Source of the DNA: Marinilabiliaceae bacterium
Lineage (GTDB): Bacteria; Bacteroidota; Bacteroidia; Bacteroidales; Marinilabiliaceae
Direction: 5' to 3'
Assembly (NCBI GenBank): GCA_016342595.1
Contig: JAEINY010000043.1
Coordinates: 1 to 33,822, forward strand
Length of the DNA: 33,822 nucleotides
Shown here: positions 32,953 through 33,822 of the stretch, piece after piece
Layout of the letters: each line of letters opens with the position of its first letter
How positions within the stretch are numbered: position 1 is the stretch's first letter
Position numbers and translations under genes: made by a program
Notes under the pieces: generated by a model
Database searches by the model: none
What the model was told of the DNA's origin: nothing
Seen by the model: only the letters and a program-made list of their open reading frames with translations

Positions 32953-33717
32953 TTAAAATCTTAGAACACTTGAGATGTAATCACCATATATTTTGGCAGA
33001 ATCTTTACCTCTCATTTTAGTTATATTATCTTGAAGATCATCTATCAGTTTATCACTTAGTAGTCTATTTTCTTCCTTTAGATGACTCGTGAGATGTATT
33101 TCTCGGCCAGTAGTTATTTTTTCTCCTGCACTATTAAAATGGTTAATAGAATCTCCAGTATAAAGCCTAAAGTAGTTAGTCCATATTGTTCTGTCATGTT
33201 CCGAAAAAGAATCTACATCTCTTTGTTTTTTTACAAGTACTAACGTAAATGTAGGTTTTATTCCAGTAATTTGTTTAACTGCTTTTTTAGTTGCTTTTGC
33301 AATCTGAACAGGTGATCTTTGTCCCCTATTGAACTGATCAAAATCAGTGTATACTATGATGTTCGTCTGAATTGTTTTTTTTGCATGCAAAGCCTCTAGA
33401 CATTTAATATAGTTTGATGGAATTAAAGACGCATCTGAAAAAACATACTGATCTATAATTAATATGTCTGTAAATGGCATTGTATATTTTTCTAAGTCTG
33501 ACCATTTATTGTACTCTACACTTCCAATTCCCATTTTTTTCTCGAAATCATAGTCATTTTTCAAGAAAACGAATTGATTAAACAAATTTACTTCATGACC
33601 TAAGTTTTTAATAGCAAGAGCTCCATCTTCAACTAAATCATCGCAACAATCGCCAGAAAGTAAGTACGCACTTTTTAGTTCTCCAACTGACATTGAAGTA
33701 TGCATTTGGGAACACAA
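32953..33717 (-). CDS. HDR-motif unknown protein, probably 5'-truncated
   Basis: A protein of unknown function, homologous over its C-terminal half to the 340-aa protein at 20149-21171: both have ILIID or IVISD, then HDRxIxTNYF (174-183 here), then a G..xNxFNxxGxK stretch (188-200). The first available start in frame is TTG at 33717; ATGs at 33705 and 33693 (MSVGELKSAYLL) are better initiators. The frame stays open upstream as ...ARFLDEPVPNRPLC, which looks like genuine protein, until it meets a stop in DNA that resembles an insertion-element end. So the gene may have lost its 5' part. It stands at the head of the restriction block, 51 bp before hsdM. Confidence 0.6.
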   Translation of the reverse strand: MCSQMHTSMSVGELKSAYLLSGDCCDDLVEDGALAIKNLGHEVNLFNQFVFLKNDYDFEKKMGIGSVEYNKWSDLEKYTMPFTDILIIDQYVFSDASLIPSNYIKCLEALHAKKTIQTNIIVYTDFDQFNRGQRSPVQIAKATKKAVKQITGIKPTFTLVLVKKQRDVDSFSEHDRTIWTNYFRLYTGDSINHFNSAGEKITTGREIHLTSHLKEENRLLSDKLIDDLQDNITKMRGKDSAKIYGDYISSVLRF

Positions 33718-33749
33718 AGGCCTATTTGGAACGGGTTCATCTAAAAACC

Positions 33750-33822
33750 TAGCAGCCTGTCGGACTTATTGTTTTAACCGGTTTCTACTCCAATTTCAAA
33801 AAGCTACATTTGGGTAGTTCTT
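33750..33822. mobile_element. possible insertion-element end at the right edge
   Basis: The sequence from about AGCAGCCTGTCGGACTTATT onwards interrupts the open frame of the gene to its left and resembles terminal sequences of IS1182-like elements that I recall in Bacteroidota. The element would continue beyond the window, so no transposase can be seen. Tentative. Confidence 0.3.

Overview
The window looks like an accessory region of a Bacteroidota chromosome, probably a marine or anaerobic Bacteroidales/Marinilabiliales relative. The reasons are moderate to low GC, an absence of strong Shine-Dalgarno sites, start contexts such as TTTGTTATG, at least two TAnnTTTG-type -7 boxes, and many short palindromic intergenic repeats. 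Almost nothing here is core metabolism. It reads as a mobile or defence island with three blocks.

Left block (1-10.9 kb). The left edge carries an intrinsic terminator and a 23-nt piece with the exact spacing of a tRNA 3' end, a plausible attachment-site remnant. It is followed by a small helix-turn-helix-like gene and its frameshifted tandem copy. Next is a phage-type lysis cassette: a 251-aa protein of unknown function, a small membrane protein, a 3TM-type holin and a zinc amidase. Convergent to it is a Fic AMP-transferase fused to an AbiEi-like N-terminus, with direct repeats in front of its gene. Then comes about 1.9 kb of gene-free repeat-rich DNA, a gene split by one in-frame TGA, a secreted DNA/RNA non-specific endonuclease, a small unknown gene, and a deoxyribonucleotidase gene broken by a 106-bp palindromic insert.

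Middle block (11.0-16.2 kb, all minus strand). A tight three-gene operon encodes a single-pass membrane protein with five cysteines, a SIR2-like protein with a diverged active site, and a 1177-aa STAND-type P-loop NTPase with a C-terminal WD40 propeller. It is strongly Asn/Lys/Ile-rich. The layout (sensor/NTPase, NAD-consuming-type effector, membrane subunit) suggests an abortive-infection type conflict system. This is the best candidate for an undescribed system here.

Right block (16.7-33.7 kb, all minus strand). A type I restriction-modification operon (hsdM, hsdS, ..., hsdR) has six genes inserted between hsdS and hsdR: a 238-aa unknown, a DUF262+DUF1524 (GmrSD-like) protein, a second DUF262 protein, a PD-(D/E)xK/DUF4268 protein, an AAA/ABC-type ATPase of the DUF3696 kind, and a 340-aa unknown. 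Many neighbours overlap or are 3-60 bp apart, so the block is probably one co-inherited module combining modification-dependent and sequence-dependent restriction. The first gene (32953-33717) and the 340-aa gene share a conserved HDRxIxTNYF motif and appear homologous. The first gene seems truncated at its 5' end by DNA resembling the end of an insertion element, close to the right edge of the window.

No rRNA, intact tRNA, CRISPR array, integrase or complete transposase was found. All functional statements come from motif recognition by eye; no database search was run.
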